A stretch of 43,884 nt of DNA from Candidatus Delongbacteria bacterium (GTDB lineage Bacteria > UBA4055). Under the pieces are notes generated by a model. It worked only from the letters and a program-made list of their open reading frames with translations, was not told where the DNA came from and did no database searches. Positions 33,959 to 42,043 of the stretch are shown here, piece after piece. The stretch covers positions 1-43,884 of the forward strand of contig JAFGVM010000002.1 of assembly GCA_016937995.1 (NCBI GenBank). Direction: 5' to 3'. The first letter of the stretch is position 1. The number at the start of each line of letters is the position of its first letter. The position numbers and the translations under genes are program-made.

Positions 33959-35998
33959 ATGTTTAGATTAATAAGTATTTTGCTGATAGTGTCCCTTCCT
34001 ATCATTGCGTTCGGAAATATTGATGACATGAAAACTGCAATAGACCGTGATGATCTTGTTAAGGTCAAGATCATTTTGAAATCTGATAGAGGTCTTCTAG
34101 AACAAAAGATCGACGAATATTTAACACCATTGAACTACGCTGCTGTAAAAAATATGACAGATATTGGTAAATTCCTGATAGATTATGGTGCCAACATCAA
34201 TGCACCCGATAAAGAAGGAAGTATTCCAATTCATAATTCTGCTGCAAAAGGGAATTATGAACTGACAAAATATTTGATAGAGAAAGGTAGCAACATAAAT
34301 TATAAAGACATTAATGGTGTTACTCCATCATATTTTGCATCTGCTTCAGGAAATCTACAATTAATAAAGTATATGGAAGAGAATGGTGCTGACTTTGAAA
34401 ATATTTCTCCAAGCGGAGTAACTCCTCTACATTTTGCTGCAAGTAACGGAAACAATCAAATGTTGAAATATTTTATTGACAAAGGATTTGATGTAAATGC
34501 AAAAAACACTGCTGGGCAAACACCGATAGTTTGGGCAGTTGCAAGAAACAATGTTGAAGCAATAAAGTTATTAAAAGATAATAGTGCGGATATTAATTAT
34601 GTTGATGAACATGAGCAAAATTTATTATTTATAGCCGCATCTAGGAAGGCAAAAGAAAGTTTTGAACTACTTTTAAGCTATGGACTTGATATTAACTCTA
34701 AAGACAAATACGACCAAACTCCATTAACTAATGCTGTTCATAGTGGAAAAGAAATGGTAGAATATCTTTTGGAAAAAGGTGCCGAACCAGCCCCGATAGA
34801 ATGTATGAATGGTAATACCTGCAGAATTGAAGGCAATACACCTTTGCATGGTGCTATGTACGCAAATGATCTGGAAGTTGTTAAGGCACTCGTTGATCAT
34901 AAAGCTCCTGTAAATATTCAGGATAAAGACGGAGTAACCCCATTGGCAATTGCAGTAAGAAATGGTTCAGCGGATATAGTAAAATTTCTATTAGACGAAG
35001 GTGCAGACCCAAATCTGAAAGATAATATACTTGAACAGGCTCCATTACACATCGCATCAAGTAAAGGATATAAGGATATTGTTGATATTCTGTTGGAAAA
35101 AGGTGTTGACGTTAATTTAGAGGACGGTCAGGATCAAACAGCATTGTATTTGGCTACTTTTCATAATAATAAAAGTGTTGTAAAATCATTACTTCAGAAA
35201 GGTGCAGATACAAATGATCTGAAATCAATGAACAGTTACAAGGATATAAAGAACGATGAAGCAAAAATATGGTTCCTTGGTCACAGTGGTTGGGCAATTA
35301 AAACAAAAGACCATCTTTTAATATTTGATTATTTTGAAAGTAGTAGAGCAACAAAACCTGATGAACCAAATATCAATAATGGTTATCTAGACCCTGAGCA
35401 ACTAAAAGATGAAAACATTATAGTATTTATCTCGCATTCTCATCAAGATCACTATCAGGCTTCTTTATTTGACTGGGAAAAGAAATATCCTAACGTTAAG
35501 TATGTTGTCGGATTCGATCCCAAGAAAGAAGTTAAGAATTTGAATATTGTTGAAGGTAGGAAAAATATTAATATTGATGGAGTAGAGATCATAACTGTTC
35601 CTTCAACTGACTCTGGTGTAGGATTCCTTATAAAAACAAACGGGTTAACAATATTTCATCCGGGTGACCATGCAAATATGAGCAGAGAGCTGAATGGCCC
35701 TTATGTTAAAGAGATCGATTATCTTGCCTCATTGACTGATAAAGTAGACATCTCATTCTTCCCGGTCACAGGTTGTAATTTCAGGGATAAGATCTCATTG
35801 AAGATGGGCGTGAAATATGCTATCGACAAATTAAATCCAAAAACCGTATTCCCTATGCATTGTGGTAATAATGAAGCTCAGTTGAAAACATTCATAGATG
35901 AATCAATAGCAGAAGGTATTATAGCAAATTTCAAGTGTGCTACCTGCAAAGGAGATAACTTTATATTTAAGAACGGTGACATTGTTTACAATTATTGA
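33959..35998 (+). CDS. Secreted ankyrin-repeat / metallo-beta-lactamase-fold fusion protein
   Basis: 679 residues. Signal peptide (MFRLISILLIVSLPIIAFGN). Residues about 25-420 carry roughly 11 to 12 ankyrin repeats (for example GVTPLHFAASNGNNQMLKYF, GNTPLHGAMYANDLEVVKAL, GVTPLAIAVRNGSADIVKFL). Residues about 434-679 form an MBL-fold hydrolase: FLGHSGW, HSHQDH (H493, H495, D497, H498), IFHPGDH (D570, H571) and FPMH (H634), which would bind two metals. The family resembles UlaG-like or general MBL hydrolases; the substrate is unknown. GGAGA precedes the ATG. A periplasmic or extracellular location is inferred from the signal peptide. The ankyrin solenoid may bring the hydrolase to a protein target. 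Confidence 0.85.
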   Translation: MFRLISILLIVSLPIIAFGNIDDMKTAIDRDDLVKVKIILKSDRGLLEQKIDEYLTPLNYAAVKNMTDIGKFLIDYGANINAPDKEGSIPIHNSAAKGNYELTKYLIEKGSNINYKDINGVTPSYFASASGNLQLIKYMEENGADFENISPSGVTPLHFAASNGNNQMLKYFIDKGFDVNAKNTAGQTPIVWAVARNNVEAIKLLKDNSADINYVDEHEQNLLFIAASRKAKESFELLLSYGLDINSKDKYDQTPLTNAVHSGKEMVEYLLEKGAEPAPIECMNGNTCRIEGNTPLHGAMYANDLEVVKALVDHKAPVNIQDKDGVTPLAIAVRNGSADIVKFLLDEGADPNLKDNILEQAPLHIASSKGYKDIVDILLEKGVDVNLEDGQDQTALYLATFHNNKSVVKSLLQKGADTNDLKSMNSYKDIKNDEAKIWFLGHSGWAIKTKDHLLIFDYFESSRATKPDEPNINNGYLDPEQLKDENIIVFISHSHQDHYQASLFDWEKKYPNVKYVVGFDPKKEVKNLNIVEGRKNINIDGVEIITVPSTDSGVGFLIKTNGLTIFHPGDHANMSRELNGPYVKEIDYLASLTDKVDISFFPVTGCNFRDKISLKMGVKYAIDKLNPKTVFPMHCGNNEAQLKTFIDESIAEGIIANFKCATCKGDNFIFKNGDIVYNY

Positions 35999-36038
35999 TA
36001 AAAAAAAGTTATGTGTAAAAACTATGTGAGGTAATGTT

Positions 36039-36200
36039 ATGTTAAGTAAGATATGTAACTGCAGAACAATATTTAATGTGATAGGCATATTGGGATTCAC
36101 ACTGATCTTTGCATATTTCAAAGCTAATATTTATACATTGATCGGTTTTACTCAATATGTAGGATTCTCTATTGTGTTCAATTTAGACAGAGATGCTTAG
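36039..36200 (+). CDS. Small putative membrane protein, 53 aa
   Basis: ATG at 36039 preceded by GTGAGG at about 9 bases. The product has a short cysteine-containing N-terminus (MLSKICNCRT) and one or two hydrophobic segments (FNVIGILGFTLIFAYF; IGFTQYVGFSIVF). No family is recognised. It lies between the ankyrin/MBL gene and the anchored propeller gene, 53 bp ahead of the latter. It may be a real small membrane protein or chance. Confidence 0.4.
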   Translation: MLSKICNCRTIFNVIGILGFTLIFAYFKANIYTLIGFTQYVGFSIVFNLDRDA

Positions 36201-36253
36201 AAATGATTAAATTTTGATACTGTATAAATTAAAAAATGGATTATATTTAAGAA

Positions 36254-37342
36254 ATGAAAAAAATACTAGCCTACATATCACTTATTATCCTGATCGGAAC
36301 ATTTGTTTATTGGGTCACACCAAAGATTCAGCATAAAGGTATTAAGAAGATCAAAAATGAATACTTTACGGATCCGGTTGAGTTAAAATTAGAGAAAATA
36401 TGCTCTATTGACAGTACAGAAATAAATAAACCTGTTCAATCTTATTTTAACTCTAAAGATGAGCTGTATGTCCTTGAGTATTTTTCTCAGAAAGTAAAAA
36501 TTTTTGATCAGAAAGGTAAATTGATCCGTAAATATGAAAATATTTGTGACAGTTCTAACATATCATCTTTTACTTTATTCAATGACACCCTATTTGTATC
36601 ATGTTTAGAAGATAAAAGTTTTCGAACTATTAACGAGAAAGGAGAAGTTCTTAGAAAAGTGCTTCTTAATGATGAATTACCATTGAATATCTCCTTCATC
36701 AACGAAAATAACATTCTCGGTTTGTTCAGAACTAATTTAGTAAAAGGCAAAGAGCTTTACATCAATTTAGATCTAAAACTTGTGGATAAAAATTTCAGCA
36801 AGAAAAAATTGATCAGCAGTTTCTTCAGTTCTATGTATCAGATGAATTTTGATCCTGAGATCACTATGTTCCCTTTTGCGATCAGTAGATTCAAGGATCT
36901 TTTATATCTAGGAGTTTCTTCACCTGAAAAATATTCGATATTCGTTTATGATATCGGTATGAAGCTTCAATTCGTAGTCGAAAATAGTGCTGACAGTATA
37001 TATTTCACCCAGGACGAATTCAAGTTGAAATTAAAAAGGGCTAAAGAATTCAAATTACCTTTGTCAAAAAGTCTTGAGCTGAAAGACAACATTGAAAATA
37101 TGTTCTGTGATGAGCTTGGAAATATTTGGGTACGAAGAGGTATTGACAATAATAAGTATTCTTTTGATACGAGCATATTTGATATTTTTCGATATAACGG
37201 CAAATATTTAAAGTCCATTTTGTTGAAAAACACTTCTCGAATTGGAGATATCAGTATACACGGAGATAAGGTTGTTGTACTTAACCCTGAAATCTCAAAA
37301 GTAGATGTATATAAAATAAACTTACAGGAGATCGTTAAATGA
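36254..37342 (+). CDS. Membrane-anchored 6-bladed beta-propeller-like protein
   Basis: 362 residues. An N-terminal helix (MKKILAYISLIILIGTFVYWV) anchors a beta-rich domain with NHL/6-bladed-propeller character: ELYVLEYFSQKVKIFDQKGKLIRKYE, LFVSCLEDKSFRTINEKGEVLRKV, NIWVRRGIDNNKYSF, and DKVVVLNPEISKVDVYKI. No catalytic motif is seen. Its last four bases (ATGA) overlap the start of the kinase gene, so the two are translationally coupled, and it may be a periplasmic sensor or ligand-binding partner of that kinase. The fold assignment is moderate. Confidence 0.65.
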   Translation: MKKILAYISLIILIGTFVYWVTPKIQHKGIKKIKNEYFTDPVELKLEKICSIDSTEINKPVQSYFNSKDELYVLEYFSQKVKIFDQKGKLIRKYENICDSSNISSFTLFNDTLFVSCLEDKSFRTINEKGEVLRKVLLNDELPLNISFINENNILGLFRTNLVKGKELYINLDLKLVDKNFSKKKLISSFFSSMYQMNFDPEITMFPFAISRFKDLLYLGVSSPEKYSIFVYDIGMKLQFVVENSADSIYFTQDEFKLKLKRAKEFKLPLSKSLELKDNIENMFCDELGNIWVRRGIDNNKYSFDTSIFDIFRYNGKYLKSILLKNTSRIGDISIHGDKVVVLNPEISKVDVYKINLQEIVK

Positions 37343-39102
37343 AGATCAATGTAATGTTTATATACGTGTTTCTTATTATTTTAAATATTTCTAATCTAAA
37401 CTCTCAATCTATTAAGCAGGGATATAGATTAGACTGTAAAGATGATATCTTAGATATTGTGGACGGAGAAGAAGAAGTAAATACACTTTTAGAAATGTCT
37501 AAATTTGAAATGTCAAAAATGAATGATCAGCAAAAAGGCATTGAATATCTCCTACAGGCAAGAGACCTATCCAAAGAAATCAATTTCACGCAAGGGATCA
37601 TCAAATCTCATACTACACTGGGAGAGATATATTATGCTTCAGGAAATTACAACGAAGCTATAAATTATTTTATGGAAGCTGTTGAAATATTACAGACTTC
37701 TGAACCTGGTGGTGATCTGTATTCTCTGTACACAATGATAGGATGGTGTTACTATGAGCAGAAAGATTTTGACAACCTTATCAAATATTGCGAACTGTCT
37801 CTCGAAACAGGAAGGACAATAAACAAAAAACATGATAAAAAGAACCTGATAGCTAACGCATATTACAATATGACACTCGGTTACAGAGGAAAGTTCGAAT
37901 ATGACAAAGCATTGAATTATACATTCAAAGCTTTAAAATTCTATGAAGAAACTGAAAGTTACTGGGGTATCGGTAAATGCTATAATGCAATCGGCGATCT
38001 GAACGAAATGCTTGGTAATTTTAAAATTGCATTCGACTCTTACAAAAAAGCCGAAAAACTGTTTGAAGAATACAATTCACCTGCTGATCTATCAGTTATT
38101 TACTTCAATCTCGGATCGATGCATAAAGTTTTCGGTCAATATAAAGATGCTTTAAAATATATTGATAAAAGTTTAAAACTCGCAAAGAGCTTAAAAAGTG
38201 AAAGAATGATAAAAGACTGCTACTTCGGTCTTTACGGCCTCTATAATCTTTTGAAAAATTTTGAACAGGCCAATAAATATTATATGCTGTTTCATTCCTA
38301 TACGAATGAATCTTCTCCTGCAAATTCTTCACTGGCTAAGATCGAGATAGATTATGAGATATCAAAGAAGGAAATGGAATCAAATTATGAACTTCAAAAA
38401 GAAAGAGCTAAACGATACCTTTATGTTGTTGGATTCATATTCATTTTATCCTTAATGTATTTTCTTACATACCGAAAACTTAAGCAGAGAAGGATAAACG
38501 AACTTAGACTTGATAAAAGAAGAGTTAAAGCTGAGCTTTCTTCACTGGAATCAAAGATAAATCCGCATTTTTTCTTTAATTCATTGAGCTCAATTTCAAC
38601 TCTGATCACCGTAAATCCTGAGAATGCAAAAAAGATGCTTCAAAATATTTCAGGATTATTCAGATATGCATTGAGAACATCAAAAAATCAATTCGTTAAT
38701 CTCGATGAAGAGATCTCTATAGTTAAAAAATATCTGGAACTTGAAAAGATCAGATTTGGTAAAAGACTTGAGTTTGAGTTCAATATACCTGATCTGTTAT
38801 ATAACGTAAAGCTTCCTCCTCTGCTTATACAGCCTTTAGTTGAAAACAGTATCAAGCATGGTATTTCTGATAACATTGAAGGTGGAAAAATAGTGATCAC
38901 ATGTGAAGAAGTTTCAAATGATACTATCGAGATCAGAGTAAAAGATAACGGTCTCGGAGAATCCACTAACGGTAATGGTACTGGTTTTGGATTGAACAGT
39001 ATTAAAGAACGTCTTGAATTGATGTTCAAAAAAGATTATCTTTTTGAGATAAAAAAAGATAACGGATTTGAAGTCAGGATCCGTATCCCGAAGATAGTAT
39101 AG
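37339..39102 (+). CDS. TPR-containing LytS-family sensor histidine kinase
   Basis: 587 residues. A signal peptide (ending NLNSQ) is followed by tetratricopeptide repeats at about 65-330 (for example AHTTLGEIYYASGNYNEAINYF-like units). One transmembrane helix (LYVVGFIFILSLMYFLTY, about 361-378) and a coiled linker lead to the His_kinase domain with phosphoacceptor H410 (KINPHFFFNSL), followed by the HATPase domain with N503 (PLVENSIKHG), DNGLG (536-540) and GFGL (549-552). The extracytoplasmic TPR sensor architecture is typical of FCB bacteria. It overlaps the propeller gene by 4 bp. The matching LytTR regulator follows after 137 bp of palindromic sequence. Confidence 0.9.
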   Translation: MKINVMFIYVFLIILNISNLNSQSIKQGYRLDCKDDILDIVDGEEEVNTLLEMSKFEMSKMNDQQKGIEYLLQARDLSKEINFTQGIIKSHTTLGEIYYASGNYNEAINYFMEAVEILQTSEPGGDLYSLYTMIGWCYYEQKDFDNLIKYCELSLETGRTINKKHDKKNLIANAYYNMTLGYRGKFEYDKALNYTFKALKFYEETESYWGIGKCYNAIGDLNEMLGNFKIAFDSYKKAEKLFEEYNSPADLSVIYFNLGSMHKVFGQYKDALKYIDKSLKLAKSLKSERMIKDCYFGLYGLYNLLKNFEQANKYYMLFHSYTNESSPANSSLAKIEIDYEISKKEMESNYELQKERAKRYLYVVGFIFILSLMYFLTYRKLKQRRINELRLDKRRVKAELSSLESKINPHFFFNSLSSISTLITVNPENAKKMLQNISGLFRYALRTSKNQFVNLDEEISIVKKYLELEKIRFGKRLEFEFNIPDLLYNVKLPPLLIQPLVENSIKHGISDNIEGGKIVITCEEVSNDTIEIRVKDNGLGESTNGNGTGFGLNSIKERLELMFKKDYLFEIKKDNGFEVRIRIPKIV

Positions 39103-39140
39103 AACATCCAATATCCAACACGTAACATCCAAGTAAGAAG
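39101..39140. repeat. 40-bp intergenic sequence resembling 17113-17152
   Basis: 31 of 40 ungapped matches to 17113-17152. It begins at the kinase stop codon. Confidence 0.5.
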
Positions 39141-39151
39141 TAAAATCGTAA

Positions 39152-39207
39152 AGACGCTCTACATGAGCGTCTCATAAGTAATCGTAAGGGTTCAACAACT
39201 TGAACCC
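39152..39207. repeat. Two REP-like hairpins between kinase and regulator genes
   Basis: AGACGCTC-TACAT-GAGCGTCT (39152-39172) and GGGTTCAA-CAAC-TTGAACCC (39188-39207), both with perfect 8-bp stems. The first shares its loop TACAT and the AGACG/CGTCT stem with the hairpin at 42022-42042. They may modulate readthrough from the kinase into the regulator. Confidence 0.75.
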
Positions 39208-39239
39208 GATACATAGACAAACAAAAACGGAAAATTAAT

Positions 39240-39995
39240 ATGATCTACAAAACCTTAATAATCGAAGATGAAGAACTTTCACAGCAGGGTCTGATAAAAT
39301 TACTTGAAAATTTTGATGAGATCGAAGTGATCGGATCAGCTGATAATGGTGTGGAAGCAGTTCAAAAAATAAATGAATTAAAACCTGATCTTATTTTCCT
39401 AGATATTCAAATGCCCGGGAAAACAGGTTTTGAAGTTCTTCAGGATATTGAGTATATGCCTATTGTAATATTCACTACCGCCTATGATGAATATGCTCTT
39501 AAAGCTTTTGAGACCAACTCTATAGATTACCTTTTAAAACCTATTGAAGATGACAGACTTGCAAAAGCAATTGACAAGCTGAATAAAATGAAAAGTGGTT
39601 CAGTAGAAGGTGATGATCCTTTCGAGAAAAAGATAAATAATCTTCTTGTACAGCTTCAAAATCAGCAGGGAACTTTGAGCAGGATACATATCAAGATCGG
39701 AGATGAAGTTCTTTTTGTTAACCTTAAGGATGCTTATTATTTTAAAGCTGATAATAAATATACTTCAATTTTCACAAACAACGATGAATATATCCTGAAT
39801 GATACTCTGGCTTCTCTGGAAGAAAGACTTCCTGACAATTTCGTAAGGATACACCGAGGCTATATTATCAATATGGATCATCTGAAAAAACTAAAAAAGT
39901 GGTTTGGAGGGAAGTATATTGCCGTATTGAACGACAAGAACAATACAGAAGTACCTGTGAGCCGCAGTTGTAAGGATAAATTATTCAAAGAATAA
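39240..39995 (+). CDS. LytTR-family response regulator
   Basis: 251 residues. The receiver domain (about 1-120) has acidic IIEDEE, phosphoacceptor D55 (IFLDIQMPG), T80 and K100 (LLKPIE). The LytTR DNA-binding domain (about 145-248) shows RIHIKIGDEVLFV, DAYYFKADNKYTSIFT, FVRIHRGYIIN and PVSRSCKDKLF. It would be phosphorylated by the LytS-type kinase upstream and regulate transcription. Target genes cannot be identified here. Its last six codons before the stop are part of a perfect 19-bp inverted repeat. Confidence 0.94.
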   Translation: MIYKTLIIEDEELSQQGLIKLLENFDEIEVIGSADNGVEAVQKINELKPDLIFLDIQMPGKTGFEVLQDIEYMPIVIFTTAYDEYALKAFETNSIDYLLKPIEDDRLAKAIDKLNKMKSGSVEGDDPFEKKINNLLVQLQNQQGTLSRIHIKIGDEVLFVNLKDAYYFKADNKYTSIFTNNDEYILNDTLASLEERLPDNFVRIHRGYIINMDHLKKLKKWFGGKYIAVLNDKNNTEVPVSRSCKDKLFKE

Positions 39996-40009
39996 TTTAT
40001 CCTTACAAC
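39967..40009. repeat. Perfect 19-bp inverted repeat spanning the regulator stop codon
   Basis: GTTGTAAGGATAAATTATT (39967-39985) and AATAATTTATCCTTACAAC (39991-40009) pair without mismatch across a 5-base loop. The left arm is the coding end of the LytTR regulator and the right arm includes most of its stop codon. The mRNA would carry a long hairpin at its 3' end. Confidence 0.9.
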
Positions 40010-40014
40010 CGTAG

Positions 40015-40034
40015 GGGCGTATCACTATACGCCC
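40015..40034. repeat. REP-like hairpin identical in design to the one in the RAYT gene
   Basis: GGGCGTATCACTATACGCCC is an 8-bp perfect stem with loop CACT. It differs by one base from 25404-25423 inside the RAYT coding sequence. GTAGG precedes it. Confidence 0.85.
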
Positions 40035-40050
40035 TAAAAAACATAAAAAG

Positions 40051-40074
40051 AACGCAACTTGCGTTTTTTTTTTT
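40051..40074 (+). terminator. Rho-independent terminator after the LytTR regulator
   Basis: Stem AACGCA-ACT-TGCGTT (40051-40065) followed by an uninterrupted T run (40064-40074). This is the strongest terminator in the window by eye and ends the signalling operon. Confidence 0.88.
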
Positions 40075-40077
40075 GCA

Positions 40078-40190
40078 TCGGTAATACCGAACAAGGGATC
40101 AGATCCCCTTGTTGCAACAATCGTTGTTACCAGGAATGAATAATGGTTTGTTTCGAGCGTATATTGATACGCCCCTGCATTCGGGGTTCA
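40078..40190. repeat. Dense palindrome cluster in the ABC-F leader region
   Basis: In order: TCGGTA-A-TACCGA (40078-40090), ACAAGGG (40091-40097) with CCCTTGT (40106-40112), AACAA-TCG-TTGTT (40116-40128), GCGTAT-ATTG-ATACGC (40157-40172), and CCCC with GGGG (40172-40186). The fourth is another member of the GGGGCGTAT family, in reverse. With the upstream hairpins this fills nearly all of 39996-40275; no ORF is present. Confidence 0.7.
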
Positions 40191-40275
40191 TTTTTATTTT
40201 ATTTACCTTGGTTTTCATATTACTTTTTCTTTTATTCCACTGCTTGTTACTTTAATTAATTATTGATAAAATCCA

Positions 40276-42021
40276 ATGCTCGTCAGCTTAAAAAATATCT
40301 CTATCGGTTTTGGTGGTCCTGAAGTTCTCAGTAGAGCTGATTTTCAGATAAACGAAAATGACAGGATATGTCTACTGGGCAGAAATGGATCAGGAAAATC
40401 CACTCTGCTGATGATCATTCACGGATCGTTAACAGCTGATTCCGGTGATATTATTCGTCAGAAAGGTTTAACTACAGGTTATTTGAGTCAGGACATACCT
40501 GTTTTAGCTGGCAGTGTAAAAGATATAGTGGCAGAAGGTGTCTCTGACAGCTGGAAAAAAATCGCTCTGATAGATAAGATAATAACACGGCTAGAGCTTG
40601 ATCCTTCCCAGAACTACGAGGATCTTTCAGTTGGATTGAAAAGAAGAACTATACTTGCCCGTGAACTTGTTAAAGAACCTGATATTCTATTGCTTGATGA
40701 ACCCACAAATCATCTTGATGTAAATTCAATAATATGGCTTGAACGCTTCTTCAGTAAATACAATAAAAGTTTAGTTTTTGTTACTCACGACAGAGCTTTT
40801 CTGCAGAAAATTGCAAACTCCATTTATGAGCTTGATCGTGGTCTGGTTCGTGGTTGGAATTGTGACTATAATACCTTTCTGGAGAGAAGAGAGGCTGATC
40901 TTTCTGCTGAAGAAGAGGAAAATCGTTTGTTTGACAGAAAACTTGCTCTTGAAGAGGTGTGGATAAGAAAAGGTATCAAAGCAAGAAGAACACGGAATGA
41001 AGGCAGAGTTCGGGCACTTAAGAAATTACGAACAGAAAGAGAGCAACGTAAAGAATTATCAGGAACAACAAACTTTCTACTTCAGCAGAGCATTTTAAGT
41101 GGGAAACAAGTGATCCAGGCAAAAGATATCAGTTTTTCATATCCTGACAAAAAGATAATGGCTAATTTCAGTACGACTATTATGCGTGGTGATAAGATCG
41201 GGATCTTAGGTCAGAACGGATGCGGAAAATCGACTCTGTTAAAATTATTAGTTAAAGAACTTTCACCTCAGGAAGGGTCTGTTGAACATGGTGTTAATCT
41301 GAACATTGCTTACTTTGATCAGACACGATTAGCTCTGGATGAAGACAGATCGATCATTGATAATATTGCAGAGGGTAAGGATTCAGTTAATTTCAACGGT
41401 CAGCAAAGGCATATTTTTTCTTATCTTCAGGATTTCTTATTTTCAAAAGAACGCATGAATACTCCGGTTCGTAATTTATCCGGTGGAGAAAAGAACAGGC
41501 TGCTTTTTGCCAAACTTTTTACCAGACCTGCTAATGTTCTGGTTCTTGATGAACCTACGAATGATCTGGATCAGGAAACACTTGAGCTTCTTGAATCTCT
41601 GCTGGTTGAATTCGAAGGTACCGTACTTATCGTCAGCCACGATCGTGAATTTATAAATAATGTAGTATCAAGTTCTATAATATTTCAACCTGATGGTACA
41701 CTTGAAGAATATATAGGTGGATATGAGAACTGGAGACAAAAAAAGGATACACTTATCAAAAGCTCATCACCTAAGAAAGTAAGGGTTAAGGAAAAAGTAA
41801 GAAAACTTTCATTTAAAGAAAAACAGGAACTTGCAGACCTACCTGCGCTGATCGAAAAACTTGAAGCTGAACAGTCTGAATTACTTAACATTATGTCAGA
41901 TCCTGAATTTTTTAAAATGGATTTAGATGAAATAAAAAAGATCCAAAACCGTCATGCAGAACTGGATCTTATTTTACCTGAAAAATATGAACGCTGGGAA
42001 GAACTGGAAGCTATCCAGTAA
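40276..42021 (+). CDS. ABC-F family ATPase (Uup-like)
   Basis: 581 residues, soluble, with two ATPase domains. Domain one: Walker A GRNGSGKST (35-43), signature LSVGLKRR (117-124; the usual second G is V), Walker B LLLDEPTNHLD. Domain two: GQNGCGKST, LSGGEKNR, LVLDEPTNDLD. The linker is short and basic (about 205-265), and the C-terminal 70 residues form a coiled coil (LPALIEKLEAEQSEL), as in Uup. ABC-F proteins act on ribosomes or, for Uup, in branched DNA/ribosome functions; there are no membrane helices. The start lacks a clear Shine-Dalgarno site. It is convergent with tex. Confidence 0.9.
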   Translation: MLVSLKNISIGFGGPEVLSRADFQINENDRICLLGRNGSGKSTLLMIIHGSLTADSGDIIRQKGLTTGYLSQDIPVLAGSVKDIVAEGVSDSWKKIALIDKIITRLELDPSQNYEDLSVGLKRRTILARELVKEPDILLLDEPTNHLDVNSIIWLERFFSKYNKSLVFVTHDRAFLQKIANSIYELDRGLVRGWNCDYNTFLERREADLSAEEEENRLFDRKLALEEVWIRKGIKARRTRNEGRVRALKKLRTEREQRKELSGTTNFLLQQSILSGKQVIQAKDISFSYPDKKIMANFSTTIMRGDKIGILGQNGCGKSTLLKLLVKELSPQEGSVEHGVNLNIAYFDQTRLALDEDRSIIDNIAEGKDSVNFNGQQRHIFSYLQDFLFSKERMNTPVRNLSGGEKNRLLFAKLFTRPANVLVLDEPTNDLDQETLELLESLLVEFEGTVLIVSHDREFINNVVSSSIIFQPDGTLEEYIGGYENWRQKKDTLIKSSSPKKVRVKEKVRKLSFKEKQELADLPALIEKLEAEQSELLNIMSDPEFFKMDLDEIKKIQNRHAELDLILPEKYERWEELEAIQ

Positions 42022-42042
42022 AGACGACCTACATGGGCGTCT
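42022..42042. terminator. Hairpin filling the gap between convergent ABC-F and tex genes
   Basis: AGACGACC-TACAT-GGGCGTCT has an 8-bp stem with one A-G mismatch and starts immediately after the ABC-F stop. It is a relative of 39152-39172. It occupies the whole 22-bp gap to the tex stop and may end both transcripts. Confidence 0.6.
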
Positions 42043-42043
42043 C

